A stretch of 64,000 nt of DNA from Nannocystis pusilla (GCF_026626665.1 NZ_JAPNKE010000002.1:4317168-4381167); one strand, 5' to 3'. Counted from the stretch's first letter, positions 45,963 to 57,862 are shown. A program made the numbers and translations. The notes: generated by a model from the letters alone, not told the origin.

Positions 45963-46028
45963 CGCCTGTCCTTGAAGACATGCCCCGGCGGGCATGTCCC
46001 CGAGAGCATGTCCCCGAGGACATGTCCG
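45963..46028. repeat. 14-bp repeat array, five units
   Basis: CCTG 45965 and CATG 45979, 45993, 46007 and 46021, every step exactly 14 bp. It fills the whole spacer between convergent genes and ends 2 bp before the stop codon of the efflux gene. Confidence 0.92.
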
Positions 46029-46029
46029 T

Positions 46030-47189
46030 TCAGCGGTACAGCTCGCTCTTGAGCGCGAACACCCCGGCCACGACCACCCGCTCGTCGACCCGGAGGCCCT
46101 CCTTGACCTCGACGCGCTCGAAGTCGCCGACCCCGAGCGTCACCTTGCGCATCTCGAAGGTGCGCTCGTCCGCCGCCACGAACAGCCGCGGCGCCCCGTC
46201 GATCTGGATCACCGCCTGACGGGGCACCACCACCGCGCGGCGCTGGACCGAGGTCGGACGGATGTTGGCGTGCACCGCCTGACCCGCGCGCAGCTTGCCC
46301 GAGGTGTTGTCGACCACCACCCGCACCTCCGCGCTGCGGGTCATCGGGTCGAGGGCGACGCTGACGAACTCGACCACCCCGGCGAACGCCTCCTCCGGGC
46401 GGTTGGTGGGCGTCAGCTCGACCGGGTCGCCGGGCTGCACGTGCAGCACCTCGCCCTCGAACACCGACAGGCGGACCCTAGGCTGCGGCGGTCGGCGATC
46501 ATGAACGCGGTGTGGCTCGGCACCACCGCCTGCCCGCGCGACACGTGCACGCCGACGACGTCGCCGGCGATCGGGCTGGTCAACGCGTTGAACCCGAGCT
46601 TGCCCTTCGACGGCGCGCCGGCGAGGGCGGCCACCCGCTGCTTCGCGGCCCGCAGCTGCGCCGCCGCGATCGCGGCCGACGAGATCGCCAGGTCCAGCTC
46701 GCGCTGCGACGTGATGCCCTCGGCCAGCAGGCTGCGCTTGCGCTCGACGTCGCGGTTGGCCGCCAGCAGCCGGGCCTCCATCGCCGCGATGTCGGCCTGC
46801 GCCGTGCCGAGCTCCGCGCTGACCAATGTCCCCAGCACCTGGCCGGCCTCGACCTTGCTGCCCTCGATGACCTCGACGTCGGCCACGCGCCCGGCGATCC
46901 GCGAGCCCACCGCGGCCAGGCGCTGGGCGTCGAACTCGAGCACGCCGGTCACGTGGACGATCGGGGTTACGTCCTCGTAATGCGCGGGCGCGACGGTGAT
47001 CCCCACCCGCTCCGCGTAGCCCGCCGGCACCTCGACCACCCCGTCGCGGATCACCGGCAGCTCGGGCGCCGCGCTCTTGGCCGCGCTGGCGGCCTCGCCG
47101 CCGCCGCAGCTCGCCACGCCCAGCAGCGCCATCGATCCCAGCAGCCAGCCGGCGGTCACTCGCGCAATTCGGGGGCCAGGCCGTCGCAT
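46030..47189 (-). CDS. RND/HlyD-type efflux periplasmic adaptor, frameshifted
   Basis: Membrane-fusion protein of about 387 residues: lipoprotein signal (LLGSMALLGVASCGGG), then the beta-barrel/lipoyl part (VTGVLEFDAQRLAAVGSRIAGR). A coiled-coil hairpin follows (MEARLLAANRDVERKRSLLAE), then the second lipoyl half (FNALTSPIAGDVVGVHV). At about 46480 a -1 slip is needed to join MIADRRS to RVRLSVFEGEVLHVQPGD and the C-terminal barrel. It resembles CusB/CzcB-type heavy-metal adaptors. The matching RND pump and outer-membrane channel are not in the window. It is preceded by a two-component system in the same direction, probably its regulator. Confidence 0.85.
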
Positions 47190-47235
47190 CACGGTGCTCG
47201 CATTACTGTGGATCGCCCGCCGCCTGTTCCGCCGT

Positions 47236-48393
47236 TTAAGAAACGGTAAAGCCCGGATCGATCATGCGAGTCAACCGGATCGTGAACCTCGCCCCGCCGC
47301 CCGGCGCCTCGCCGACTTCCAGCGTCCCGGCGTGTCCCTCGACGATCCGGCGGGCGATCGCCAGCCCGAGGCCGAGGCCCGGGCGCCCCTGCGTGCGGTC
47401 GGCCGTGGGTGCCGTCGCGCGCACGAAGGGCGCGAAGATCCGCTCACGTTCGCCCGCGGGGATCCCCGGTCCCTGATCGTCGACCACGACCGCGAGCCAC
47501 GGACCCTCCGCGCGGACCTCCAGCGCCACCGTCCCGCCCGGCGGCGAGTACGCGACCGCGTTGCTCACCAGGTTGCCGATGGCGATCTCGAGCGCGTCCG
47601 CGTCGACCTGCGCCACCAGCTCGTCCGGGCCGGCGAACGCCAGCGTCACCTCGGCCCGCGCCGCCGCCTCGGCCCAGCGCTGCGCCGGCCCGTCGAGGCG
47701 CGCCATCAATTCGACGCGGGCCCGCTTCACCCCGCCGCTCGCGCGCGCCAGCTGCAGCAGCGCCTCGACCAGCGCCGACATCCTGCGGACCTCGTCGAGC
47801 GTGCGGTCGGCGAGGTCCTCCCACTCCGCCGGCGCACGCGGCCGCCGCCGGGCCACCTCGAGCGTGCTCGACAGCACCGCCAGCGGCGAGCGCAGCTCGT
47901 GCGAGGCGTCGGCCGCGGATTGCCGCTGGGCCGCGATCCCGCCGTCGATGCGCGCGAACAGGGCGTTCAGGGCCGAGGCCAGCGCGTCGAGCTCGTCGCC
48001 GGCGCCGGTCACCGGCAGGCGCTCCTTCAGGTCCTCCGCGCTCATGCGGGCCGCCGCGGCGATCACCGCGTCGATCCGCGCCGTCGCCCGGTGCGTCAAC
48101 CACCGCGCCCCCGCGATCGACAGCGCCAGGCCGACCGGCGCCGCGATCGCGAACGCCACCAGCACCTGCGCCAGCAGCGTCTCGGTCGGGAACTCGATCG
48201 CCTCCGGCCCGTCGTCGACCTCGCCCCCGTCGTCGTCGTCGACCTCCGCCGCGTCGTCGGCCGCGTCGCGCAGCTCGTCGACGTACAGCACCAGCGCCGC
48301 CGTGGCGGTGAACACCAGCAAGCTGAGCGCCGTGGACGCGCCGATCCAGAAGCCCAGCCAGCGGCCGAGCGAGCGCCGGCGCGGCGCCGTCAT
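47236..48393 (-). CDS. Two-component sensor histidine kinase
   Basis: A 385-residue kinase. Helix at 13-38, a short acidic sensor loop (DDAAEVDDDDGGEVDDG) that could bind metal ions, helix near 70-92, HAMP, HisKA with His165 in ASHELRSPLAVLS, then N box NLVSNAVAYSP, G1 DDQGPGIP and G2 GLGLGLAIARRI. All motifs are intact. Its ATG overlaps the response-regulator stop by 4 bp (ATGA). The acidic loop and the following CusB-like gene suggest metal-responsive control (inference). Confidence 0.94.
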   Translation of the reverse strand: MTAPRRRSLGRWLGFWIGASTALSLLVFTATAALVLYVDELRDAADDAAEVDDDDGGEVDDGPEAIEFPTETLLAQVLVAFAIAAPVGLALSIAGARWLTHRATARIDAVIAAAARMSAEDLKERLPVTGAGDELDALASALNALFARIDGGIAAQRQSAADASHELRSPLAVLSSTLEVARRRPRAPAEWEDLADRTLDEVRRMSALVEALLQLARASGGVKRARVELMARLDGPAQRWAEAAARAEVTLAFAGPDELVAQVDADALEIAIGNLVSNAVAYSPPGGTVALEVRAEGPWLAVVVDDQGPGIPAGERERIFAPFVRATAPTADRTQGRPGLGLGLAIARRIVEGHAGTLEVGEAPGGGARFTIRLTRMIDPGFTVS

Positions 48394-49057
48394 GGGCCCG
48401 TCACCCGCGCGCGGAACCCGGCCCCGCGCACCGTCTCGAGCGCGATCGGCAGGTCGGCCAGCTTGCGCCGCAGGTGCGCCAGGTGGACATCGATCGCATT
48501 GGTCCCGGGGTCGCGCGAGTAACCGAAGACCTCGCGGAGGATGTCGATCCGCGGCACCACCTCGAAGCGGCGGCGCAGCAGATAGGCCAGCAGCGCGTGC
48601 TCTCGCGGCGTCAGCACCACGCGCACGTCGCCGTGGCGGACCCCGAACTCGTCGTCGAGCGCCACCTCGCCCTCCTGTACCGCCGCCCAGCGCGGCCCCC
48701 GGCGCGCCGCGTCAGCGCCCGCAGCCGCGCCAGCAGCTCGGCAAACTCGAACGGTTTGATCGAATAATCATCGGCGCCCGCGTCGAGCGCGGCCACCCGC
48801 GACTCGACCGCGTCGCGAGCGGTGAGCACCAGCAACGGGATGTGCGACCGCTCCGTGCGGAGCAGCTCGAGCAGCGTCATCCCGTCCATGTCCGGCAGCC
48901 CGAGGTCGAGCACGATCGCGTCGAGGCTGCTCGCCCGCGACTGCTCGAGGGCCTTCGCCGCGGTGGGCGCGGGGACCACCGTGATCCCCTCCTCCGAGAA
49001 ACCCTGCTCGAGCGCGCGCACCAGCCGCTCGTTGTCTTCGATGAGCAAGATCCGCAT
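48390..49057 (-). CDS. OmpR/PhoB-family response regulator, frameshifted
   Basis: A response regulator of about 222 residues. Receiver domain with the acidic pocket EDN, the phospho-acceptor Asp51 in IVLDLGLPDMDG, the Thr in LTARD and Lys in YSIKPFEF. A winged-helix DNA-binding domain follows, with LTPREHALLAYLLRR, ILREVFGY, and VDVHLAHLRRKL-like AIDVHLAHLRRKL. The two domains are in different frames. One extra G in a G5 run near 48697 would join RAGG to PRWAAVQEGEVALDDEFG. TACACT lies 10 bp before the ATG. Partner of the adjacent kinase. Confidence 0.92.
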
Positions 49058-49178
49058 GAGCCCTGGCAGTGTACCCGCGGATCCGGCGCGAGCCGCGGCG
49101 GCCGGATTAAGAGCGCGTTAAGCCAGGCCCGCACCAGCGCGAGCCAGCCATCCCCGCCCGTTCGCCCGCGCAGCTCGC

Positions 49179-49266
49179 GACATGTCCCGAGAAACATTTG
49201 ATTCCAACTTGTGGACATGTCCTCGAGGACACTCGAAAGACCAGCCTCCTGTCCCCGAGGACATCC
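49179..49266. repeat. 14-bp repeat arrays
   Basis: CATG 49181 and CATT 49195; CATG 49216 and CACT 49230; CCTG 49248 and CATC 49262. Each pair is 14 bp apart but the pairs are out of register with each other, in the spacer between divergent/convergent gene ends (49058-49273). Confidence 0.78.
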
Positions 49267-49273
49267 GCCCGTT

Positions 49274-51248
49274 TCACCCCCCGCAGCCGATCGGGTACCC
49301 GCCGGGCGGCGCCTCCGCGACCTCGGCCGCCTCGAAGCCCGGCTCGCCCGTGCAGCGCGCCCGCCACAGCTGCGGCGTCGCCTGCGGCGCGTGCCACAGC
49401 ACGTCGTCGCAGCCGTCGCCGTCGAAGTCGCCGACACACGTCGTCGCCTCGTGCGGGGGCGTCGGCGCCGGCACGCGCTCCGGCACCTCGCCGGTCATCC
49501 GCCACAGCCAAGCGCGGTCCGGCGCCGCCGACCACCACAGCGCGTCGTCGGCCCCGTCGCCGTCGAAGTCACCGACCTCCACGCGCGCCTGCAGGTCGCC
49601 TGCGCCCTCGCTGCGCGACCAGCCGGACGGATCGCAGCTCCCGTCCTCGCGCCACAGCCGGTGCGGGTGCCAGCGCACAGCCGCCTGCGCGCGCGGGTCC
49701 CACCACAGCGCCTCGTCCAGGCCGTCGCCGTCGAAGTCGCCGACGCGGCCGACCTGCTCGTCGCTCCGGCGCAGCCCGCAGGCCGGCATGCCTGTCCGTT
49801 GCAACATGTCCTTCGAGTCATCTCCGAACGCCCACAGCTCGACCGTGAACCGCTGCGCGTCGAGCCACAGCACCTGGCTGCGGCGCGCCTCGAGCCGCGC
49901 CCCGGCGTCCACAGCCCGACCAGCGGCCAGCCGTAGCCGGCCGCGAAGCGGTCGTCGAGCGGCTCGTCCTCGACCCCGCCGGCGCGCCACACCCAGCGCG
50001 CGTCGACCTCCGCGCCGGGCCGCCACCACCACACCGCGTCGCGCCCGTCGGCCGCGAACGCCCCCACGATCGGCGCCGCGCTGCCGGGCGCCTCGACCCG
50101 GCTGCGCACGAACCCGCCGCGGCCCTGCGCCGGCGGCTGCCACAGCTCGTCCGTGATCTCCTCCGGCCCGAACATCAGCACCTCCGTGCGCCCGTCCGCC
50201 CCGGCCAGCGCCACCGGCCGCCACGAGCGCGGCGCCCGGCTCGGGCACGGACCGTCGGCCTGACACAGGCTGAACGAGCGCCGCGCGAACCGCCCCGCCG
50301 GCGCGCCGTACCACACCTCGTAGGCCTCGCCGCCGGGCTGAAACCACACCACGTCTTCGCGGCCGTCGCCGTCGACATCGACGCGCGAGCGCGGCAGCGC
50401 GTAGAGGATCGACGCGCCCAGGCGATCGCCGCGCGACAGCCGGCCCTGCTTGCTGGCCGCGGAGATCCCCGGGCAGCGCGCGTCGCCCATCACCGACGCC
50501 GGGTCGGGGTACGTCAACCCGCGAAACTCGGTCGAGGCCGCGTCGACGCAGATCTCCCGCGACTGCTCGAACCGCGAGTGCTCGTGCACGAACCCCAGCA
50601 GGTGCCCCAGCTCGTGCAGCACCACCATCTCGGGCGAGTACATCTCGCTCACCAGCGCCTCCGGCCACACGAGCAGCCGCGCCCCTCGTCCTCCGGCGCC
50701 GTCGCCGGGAACGACGCCGACGCCAGCGGGCACCCGCCCGCCCCGCACTCCGCCGCCGCGCCCTGGCGGACCGTGAACGCCACCTGCTCCGGCGCCGCGC
50801 AGTCCGGCGTCCCGTCGAGCGCCTCGCGGTGGATGAAGTTCACCCCCGACGCCCGCTCCCACTGCGCCGTCGCCAGCACCAGCGCCGCGCGCGTACGCGA
50901 CTGGAGCGCCGCGTCGGTGAACTCGCCCAGGCAGTACGACAGGTCGAGCTTGCGACCGACGTCCCACGCGCGGTCGAGCGTCCCGCGGCACTTGACGGCG
51001 CTGCGATAGGATGCCTCTTCCGACATGTCCTCTTCGACATGTCCCGAAGACAGCAGGATGTCGCCCTCGATCCGCAGCCCGCCGCCGACCAGCGCCTCGG
51101 GCGCCTCGCCGCCGCAGACCCCGTCGTCCGCGATCAGCACCGCCCGCTCGCAGCTCGCGAGCGCGCCGACCGCCAGCGCCGCGACCCCTGCCAGCGGCGC
51201 GCTCCGGACCCACTCTTCACCCGCCTCGGGATGCCCGACCGGAGCCAC
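49274..51248 (-). CDS. Secreted metalloprotease with FG-GAP repeats, twice frameshifted
   Basis: Exported protein of about 658 residues. Lipoprotein-like signal (GVAALAVGALASC), then a metzincin protease domain with HELGHLLGFVHEHSR, the HExxHxxGxxHE zinc motif of astacin-type M12 peptidases. Upstream lies the substrate-fold segment ALVLATAQWERASGVNFIHR. The C-terminal part has four or five FG-GAP/VCBS-type repeats of the form VGDFDGDGxDDxLWW. Slips of -1 are required at about 50690 (GGGG run) and about 49908. Array copies are in frame at 51022-51056 (SSGHVEEDMSEEAS) and 49797-49822 (SKDMLQRTGMPA). GTG 51248 is the best start, but uncertain. Likely a secreted predatory or adhesin-type protease (inference). 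Confidence 0.8.
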
Positions 51249-51604
51249 CCGCGCAACCCGCCGCCGCGGCCGGTGTCCGCGCCCACCCTCCAGGTCCCGC
51301 GCCCGCGAGCGCGCCCGCGAGCGCCGAGATCTCGACCCGCCCCGTCGCCGGCCTGCCTGGACCTGTCCCCGAGGACATGCGACGCGACCTCCGCGCCGCG
51401 TCAGCGCACGCACCCGACGCCGCACGAGTCGTCGCAGCCGCCCGCCCGCGGTCTCCCGGCGCACTGCGCTTCCCGCCTCCGACATCGCTCGTCGACGCAG
51501 CGCCGCCGGGCGCCTCCTGTTCGCCCGCCCTCGTCGGGCGCTCGCGCTCCCGCTCGCCCCGACGCGCGACAGGCGGCCCGCGCCTCCGCGCTGCCGCCTG
51601 TCGT

Positions 51605-51688
51605 CACCTGTCCTTCCGGACCTGCCCTCGAGGACCTGCCTCTTCGAACATGCCCCCGAGGACCTGTCCCCGGGGACCTGCCCGAACG
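51605..51688. repeat. 14-bp repeat array, six units, CCTG variant
   Basis: CCTG 51607, 51621 and 51635, CATG 51649, CCTG 51663 and CCTG 51677, all 14 bp apart. It ends next to the stop codon at 51691. Another pair lies at 51358-51380. The remainder of 51249-51604 has no supported gene. Confidence 0.9.
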
Positions 51689-51690
51689 AG

Positions 51691-53505
<1,815 letters not shown>

Positions 53506-53608
53506 GACCGGCAGGGTAAACCCACCTCGGCTCGCAGTACAACGCGGCCACCGGGCCGTACGCCCCCTCGGCCTTGTCTCGGCCAGACCGGTGCTGCACA
53601 CTCCCGCC

Positions 53609-54817
53609 GTGCCCGGTCCCGACGCCGCCCGCGCAGCCGCCATCCTGGCGGACCTCGGCCCGCTGCTGCCGGGTCTCGCCTCGCCGGCGCTGGTGATCGA
53701 CCTCGCCGCCGTCGACCACAACATCGCCGCGGTGCTGCGTCGCTGTCGCGGCGACCAGCCGGACGACCTCGGCCGCGGCGCCGACCGCTGGCGTCCGCAC
53801 GTCAAGACCCTCAAGTCGGCCGCGCTGGTCCGCCGCCTGTGGGCCGCGGGGGTCACCCGTTGCAAGTGCGCCACCCTCGACGAGCTCCAGCTGCTCCTCG
53901 AGGCCGCCGCCGAAGACGCCCGTGAGGACAGCCTCGACGTCCTCCTCGCCTACCCGCTGCACGAGGCCGCCTTCCACGCCGCCCGGCGCCTGCACGCCGC
54001 CCACCCGGCCGCCCGCGTGCAGCTGCTCGCCGACGGCCCGGAGCACGCCCTCGCCATGGATCGCTGGGCCCGCGGCGGCGCCGGCCCGATCGACCTCCAG
54101 CTCGACGTCGATCTCGGCATGGCCCGCACCGGCAGTCCTCCGTCCGTCTGGCGCGACGCCGTCGCCGACCTTGCGACGCTGTCACATCTCCGCGTCACCG
54201 GCCTCCACGGCTACGAGGGTCACCTCGCCTGGAGCCAGACCCGCGAGGCCGCCGCGGCTCACGACGCCCTGTGCGATCTGGCCGAGGCGGTTCTTTGCAT
54301 CGGCAAGGGTCCGCTCGAGCTCGTCACCTCGGGCACCCACAGCTTCTCGGCCGCCCTCGATCACCCGCGGCTGAACGGCGGCCCGTGGCGCCACCGGATC
54401 TCCCCCGGCACCGTCGTCCTCAGCGACCTCCGCAGCGAACCCGCCGCCGAACGGCTCGGCCTGCGGCAGGCCGCCTTCGTGCTCGCCCGCGTCGTCAGCC
54501 GCGGCCGCGATCGCGTCACCCTCGACGCCGGCAGCAAGGCGATCGCCCCCGACCGCCCGGCGCCCAACTGTCACTTGCCGGCCTGGCCCGGCCTCGTCCC
54601 GCTCTCGCCCTCCGAGGAGCACCTGCCGCTGCGGCGCGAGCACGGCGCGCTCCCCGACCACGGCGCGGCGGTCCTCCTGGTCCCCGATCACGTCTGCACC
54701 ACCGTCAACCTCTACCGCGAGTGCCTGCTCCTTCGGCCAGGTGAGGGTCCGACTCGCGCGGCCATCGGCGCCTCCGGCCACCGTCTCTTCTTCTTCGCCC
54801 AGGACCCTCCCGCATGA
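53609..54817 (+). CDS. D-threonine aldolase / D-serine deaminase-like PLP enzyme
   Basis: A 402-residue fold-type III (alanine-racemase-like) enzyme. SPALVIDLAAVDHNIAAVL opens the barrel. RPHVKTLKS carries the PLP lysine (Lys66), then CATLDELQLLL, DLQLDVDLGMARTG, and LHGYEGHLAW. The C-terminal domain has LDAGSKAIAPD and PDHVCTTVNLY, whose His and Cys bind the divalent metal in this family. It should cleave or deaminate D-beta-hydroxy amino acids; the exact substrate is not given by sequence. GTG 53609 is 6 bp after CACACT. The stop overlaps the next ATG by 4 bp (ATGA). Confidence 0.9.
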   Translation: MPGPDAARAAAILADLGPLLPGLASPALVIDLAAVDHNIAAVLRRCRGDQPDDLGRGADRWRPHVKTLKSAALVRRLWAAGVTRCKCATLDELQLLLEAAAEDAREDSLDVLLAYPLHEAAFHAARRLHAAHPAARVQLLADGPEHALAMDRWARGGAGPIDLQLDVDLGMARTGSPPSVWRDAVADLATLSHLRVTGLHGYEGHLAWSQTREAAAAHDALCDLAEAVLCIGKGPLELVTSGTHSFSAALDHPRLNGGPWRHRISPGTVVLSDLRSEPAAERLGLRQAAFVLARVVSRGRDRVTLDAGSKAIAPDRPAPNCHLPAWPGLVPLSPSEEHLPLRREHGALPDHGAAVLLVPDHVCTTVNLYRECLLLRPGEGPTRAAIGASGHRLFFFAQDPPA

Positions 54818-55095
54818 GCGCACCGCAAGGTCCCGTCCCCTCGTCCGGTCCGGTCCGGGACCACGCCCGCGGCTGCGAACTCGACGTCGTCGTCGCCCCG
54901 CGGGCCGCACGCAGCCAGGTCGTCGGTCTTCACGACGGTCGGCTCAAGGTCCAGCTGGCGGCGCCGCCGGTCGACGGCGCCGCCAACGAGGCCCTGCGCG
55001 AGCTGCTGGCCGATCGCCTCGAGATCTCCGCGAGCGCGCTCGAAATCGCCCGCGGGGCCACCGGTCGGCGCAAGACGGTCCGGGTCGCGGGCGTG
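54814..55095 (+). CDS. DUF167 (YggU-like) protein, read through into the next gene
   Basis: About 93 residues matching the DUF167 family: CELDVVVAPRAARSQVVGLH, LKVQLAAPPVDGAANEALRE, and ATGRRKTVRV at the usual end. In the given sequence there is no stop, and the frame continues into a lipoprotein signal peptide to 56469. A lost CG pair in GTCGCGGGCGTGA would place TGA 55094-55096 in frame and give a GTGA overlap with the next start. A natural fusion is unlikely because it would bury a signal peptide in the middle of the chain. Function of DUF167 unknown. Confidence 0.8.
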
Positions 55096-56469
55096 AGCGC
55101 AGCCGTTGCGCGCGGCCGCCTCGGCCTGGGCGCGCTGGCTCTCGGGCTCGGGTTGTCGGCCTGCACCGTCGAGGTCCCGTTCCCGATCCGCGTCGTCTTG
55201 CCTGACGACTCGACCGACCTCAATCGCGCCGACAACCTCGCGCTCGAGGTCGGCCCCGACGCCTACTTCGTCAGCTATCCGGTGCGCGGCACCGACTTCG
55301 AGGTCGAGCTCGAGTTCGAGCCCGACGCGGTCGAGCGCACGCTCGCGCTCTACCTGGCCGATGGGACAGAATTGCTCGCCTGGGGCCGCAGCGTCCCGTT
55401 CGTGATGTTGGCGCCGCCGGGCGACCTGGCGGTGCTGATGGCGCGTCCCGGGGTCCTGTCGGTCTATCCGGGCGAGGTCGCCGAGCCCGACCCTGACCTG
55501 CTCGCCGTGCACGCGCCGGGGCGCGGCCTGATGTTGATGAGCGGCGCCGGCGACATCGCCCTGCTCAACGAGACCAACTTCGACATCGAGCTCGGGGCAC
55601 GCCTGTCGTCCCCGCCCGAGCCCGGTGACGGCGCCTTCGTCGCCGATGCTCGCGGCCGGGTGTGGCGGGTCGGCGTCGACGACGGGGTCGGCGCCGCCAT
55701 GTACGATCCCGGCACCGACGTGTGGGCGGTCGCCACCGTCACCGGCGACGACACCAGCGCGCGGCCGGGCGCCGCCGCGGTCGTCGGCGCCGCGCACGAT
55801 CGCCTCTACCTCGCCGGCGGCGGGGCCCACACCGACCTGGTCGCCCTCTCGCTCGACCCCGACGAAAAAGGCGTCGTCGCCCTCGCCCCCGTCGCCGCGC
55901 TCGACGGCCCGCGCACCGGGGCCCGGCTCCTCAGCCTCGCCCGCGGCGACGACGAGGTCCTGCTGCTGGTCGGCGGCGCCGAGGCCGACGCACCGGCGGT
56001 GTATTTCCCCGACGGCGGCCACGCCCTGGGCCCGGCCGGCGACTGGACGAACATCCAGTGCATCCGCCTCGACGACGACGAAGCGGATGAAGCCGCGACC
56101 ATCGACCTGCTGTGCCTGGGCGGGTTACGCGGCGGACAGCCTACCGGCGACGCGCTCGTGCTGCACGTGCCGTCCGCCGTCGCGGCCACCGAGGTCGAGG
56201 AGCGGCCGGCCTTCCTCAGCGCGCCGCTCGCAGATCCCCGGCTCTTCGCAGATGATCTGGCCGTGTACGCTCAGGGCGCCGCCCAGTGGTGGCGGGTCGA
56301 TCGGAAGGACCTCGCCGTCGAGCTCACCGAGACGGTGGCGACCCGCGTGAACGGCGGCCATTCCATCACCCTGGGGACCGGTGTTACCTTCCTGGTTGGC
56401 GGCCGAGACCTGGACGATCGCGCTGTCGATCGCTGGTGGATCTTCGCTCCCAGCTTGGCTCCCATGTAG
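55093..56469 (+). CDS. Putative lipoprotein, beta-rich
   Basis: Proposed GTG start at 55093, giving a 458-residue protein: MSAAVARGRLGLGALALG then LGLSACTVE with a lipobox LSAC. The mature part has repeated short strand motifs (VFVADARGRVWRVG-like AFVADARGRVWRVG, RLYLAGGGAHTDLVALS, VTFLVGGRDLDDRAVD) suggestive of a beta-propeller of Kelch type, but I cannot assign a family. As the frame is open from 54814, an annotation program would report one 551-residue fused protein. Third gene of an operon with D-threonine-aldolase-like and DUF167. Confidence 0.72.
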   Translation: MSAAVARGRLGLGALALGLGLSACTVEVPFPIRVVLPDDSTDLNRADNLALEVGPDAYFVSYPVRGTDFEVELEFEPDAVERTLALYLADGTELLAWGRSVPFVMLAPPGDLAVLMARPGVLSVYPGEVAEPDPDLLAVHAPGRGLMLMSGAGDIALLNETNFDIELGARLSSPPEPGDGAFVADARGRVWRVGVDDGVGAAMYDPGTDVWAVATVTGDDTSARPGAAAVVGAAHDRLYLAGGGAHTDLVALSLDPDEKGVVALAPVAALDGPRTGARLLSLARGDDEVLLLVGGAEADAPAVYFPDGGHALGPAGDWTNIQCIRLDDDEADEAATIDLLCLGGLRGGQPTGDALVLHVPSAVAATEVEERPAFLSAPLADPRLFADDLAVYAQGAAQWWRVDRKDLAVELTETVATRVNGGHSITLGTGVTFLVGGRDLDDRAVDRWWIFAPSLAPM

Positions 56470-56503
56470 CCGTCCTTGAAGGCGGCGTCCCCGGAGGCTC
56501 TCC

Positions 56504-57805
56504 ATGGCCGACACTCTGACGATCACCGACAACCGAACCGGCAAGACCTACGAGATCGACATCAAGGACGGAACGATCCGCGCCGACGCGCTGCGCAAGA
56601 TCAAGACGTCCGACGACGACTTCGGCCTGATGACCTACGACCCGGCCTTCATGAACACCGCGTCGTGCCGGTCCGCGATCACCCTGATCGACGGCGACAA
56701 GGGCATCCTGCGCTACCGCGGCTACGCCATCGAAGACCTGGCCGAGCAGTCGTCGTACATCGAGGTCGCGTACCTCCTGCTGCACGGCGAGCTGCCCAAC
56801 GAGGCTCAGCTGCGCAAGTGGAGCCACGAGATCACGCACCACACCTTCGTCCACGAGTTCCTCCGCAAGTCGATGGAGGGCTTCCGCTTCGACGCGCACC
56901 CGATGGGCAAGCTGGTCAGCATGCTGGGCGCGCTGTCCACCTTCTACCCCGAGGCGAAGAAGGTCCGCGACGACAAGACCCGGCGTCAGGAGATCGTCCG
57001 CATCATCGCCAAGATGCCGACCCTCTCGGCGTGGGCGTACCGCCACGCCGTCGGCCGGCCGTACGTCTACCCGGACAACGAGCTGTCGTACTGCGGCAAC
57101 TTCCTCAACATGATCTTCCGGATGGCCGAGCCGCGGTTCGAGCCGCACCCGGTGCTCGAGCGGGCGCTCGACATCCTCTTCATCCTCCACGCCGACCACG
57201 AGCAGAACTGCTCGGCCAACGCCGCCCGCGCCGTCGGCTCGGCGGAGACCGACCCCTACTGCAGCCTGGCCGCCGCCTCGGCCGCCCTCTACGGCCCGCT
57301 CCACGGCGGCGCCAACGAGGCCGTGCTGCACATGCTCAAGCAGATCGGCAGCGTCGGCGCAGTGCCGGAGTTCATCACCGGCGTGAAGAACGGCAGCGGC
57401 CGCCTCATGGGCTTCGGCCACCGCGTCTACAAGAACTACGACCCGCGCGCCAAGGTCATCAAGAAGCTCGCGCACGAGGTCTTCGAGGTCACCGGCAAGA
57501 ACCCGCTCCTCGAGATCGCGCTCGAGCTCGAGAAGATCGCGCTGAACGACGACTACTTCGTCAAGCGCAAGCTCTACCCGAACGTCGACTTCTACTCCGG
57601 CATGATCTACCAGGCGATGGGCTTCCCGGTCGACATGTTCCCGGTCCTGTTCGCCATCCCGCGCGCCTCCGGCTGGCTGGCCCAGTGGCAAGAGATGCTG
57701 CAGGACCCCGAGCAGAAGATCGCCCGCCCGCGCCAGATCTACACCGGGGCCGACCTCCGCCCCTACGTGCCGATGAGCGAGCGCGCCACCAAGCCCGCGA
57801 CCTGA
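56504..57805 (+). CDS. gltA: Citrate synthase
   Basis: Condenses acetyl-CoA and oxaloacetate, the entry step of the TCA cycle. The 433-residue type II (hexameric) enzyme has the N-terminal domain with DPAFMNTASCRSAIT and ILRYRGYAIEDLAE, LHADHEQNCSANAAR, the catalytic His in GPLHGGANE, the oxaloacetate His in GFGHRVYK, and the catalytic Asp in PNVDFYSG. A GGAGG ribosome-binding site lies just before ATG 56504. A strong terminator follows the stop. Confidence 0.97.
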   Translation: MADTLTITDNRTGKTYEIDIKDGTIRADALRKIKTSDDDFGLMTYDPAFMNTASCRSAITLIDGDKGILRYRGYAIEDLAEQSSYIEVAYLLLHGELPNEAQLRKWSHEITHHTFVHEFLRKSMEGFRFDAHPMGKLVSMLGALSTFYPEAKKVRDDKTRRQEIVRIIAKMPTLSAWAYRHAVGRPYVYPDNELSYCGNFLNMIFRMAEPRFEPHPVLERALDILFILHADHEQNCSANAARAVGSAETDPYCSLAAASAALYGPLHGGANEAVLHMLKQIGSVGAVPEFITGVKNGSGRLMGFGHRVYKNYDPRAKVIKKLAHEVFEVTGKNPLLEIALELEKIALNDDYFVKRKLYPNVDFYSGMIYQAMGFPVDMFPVLFAIPRASGWLAQWQEMLQDPEQKIARPRQIYTGADLRPYVPMSERATKPAT

Positions 57806-57830
57806 TCGCCGTCATCGACGAAGATCGCCG

Positions 57831-57862
57831 AGGGCCCGCCGCACCGCGCCGGGGCCCTTTCT
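57831..57862 (+). terminator. Rho-independent terminator after gltA
   Basis: AGGGCCC (57831-57837) pairs with GGGCCCT (57852-57858) around a partly paired GC-rich loop, followed by TTTC. Placed 26 bp after the gltA stop. Confidence 0.75.
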
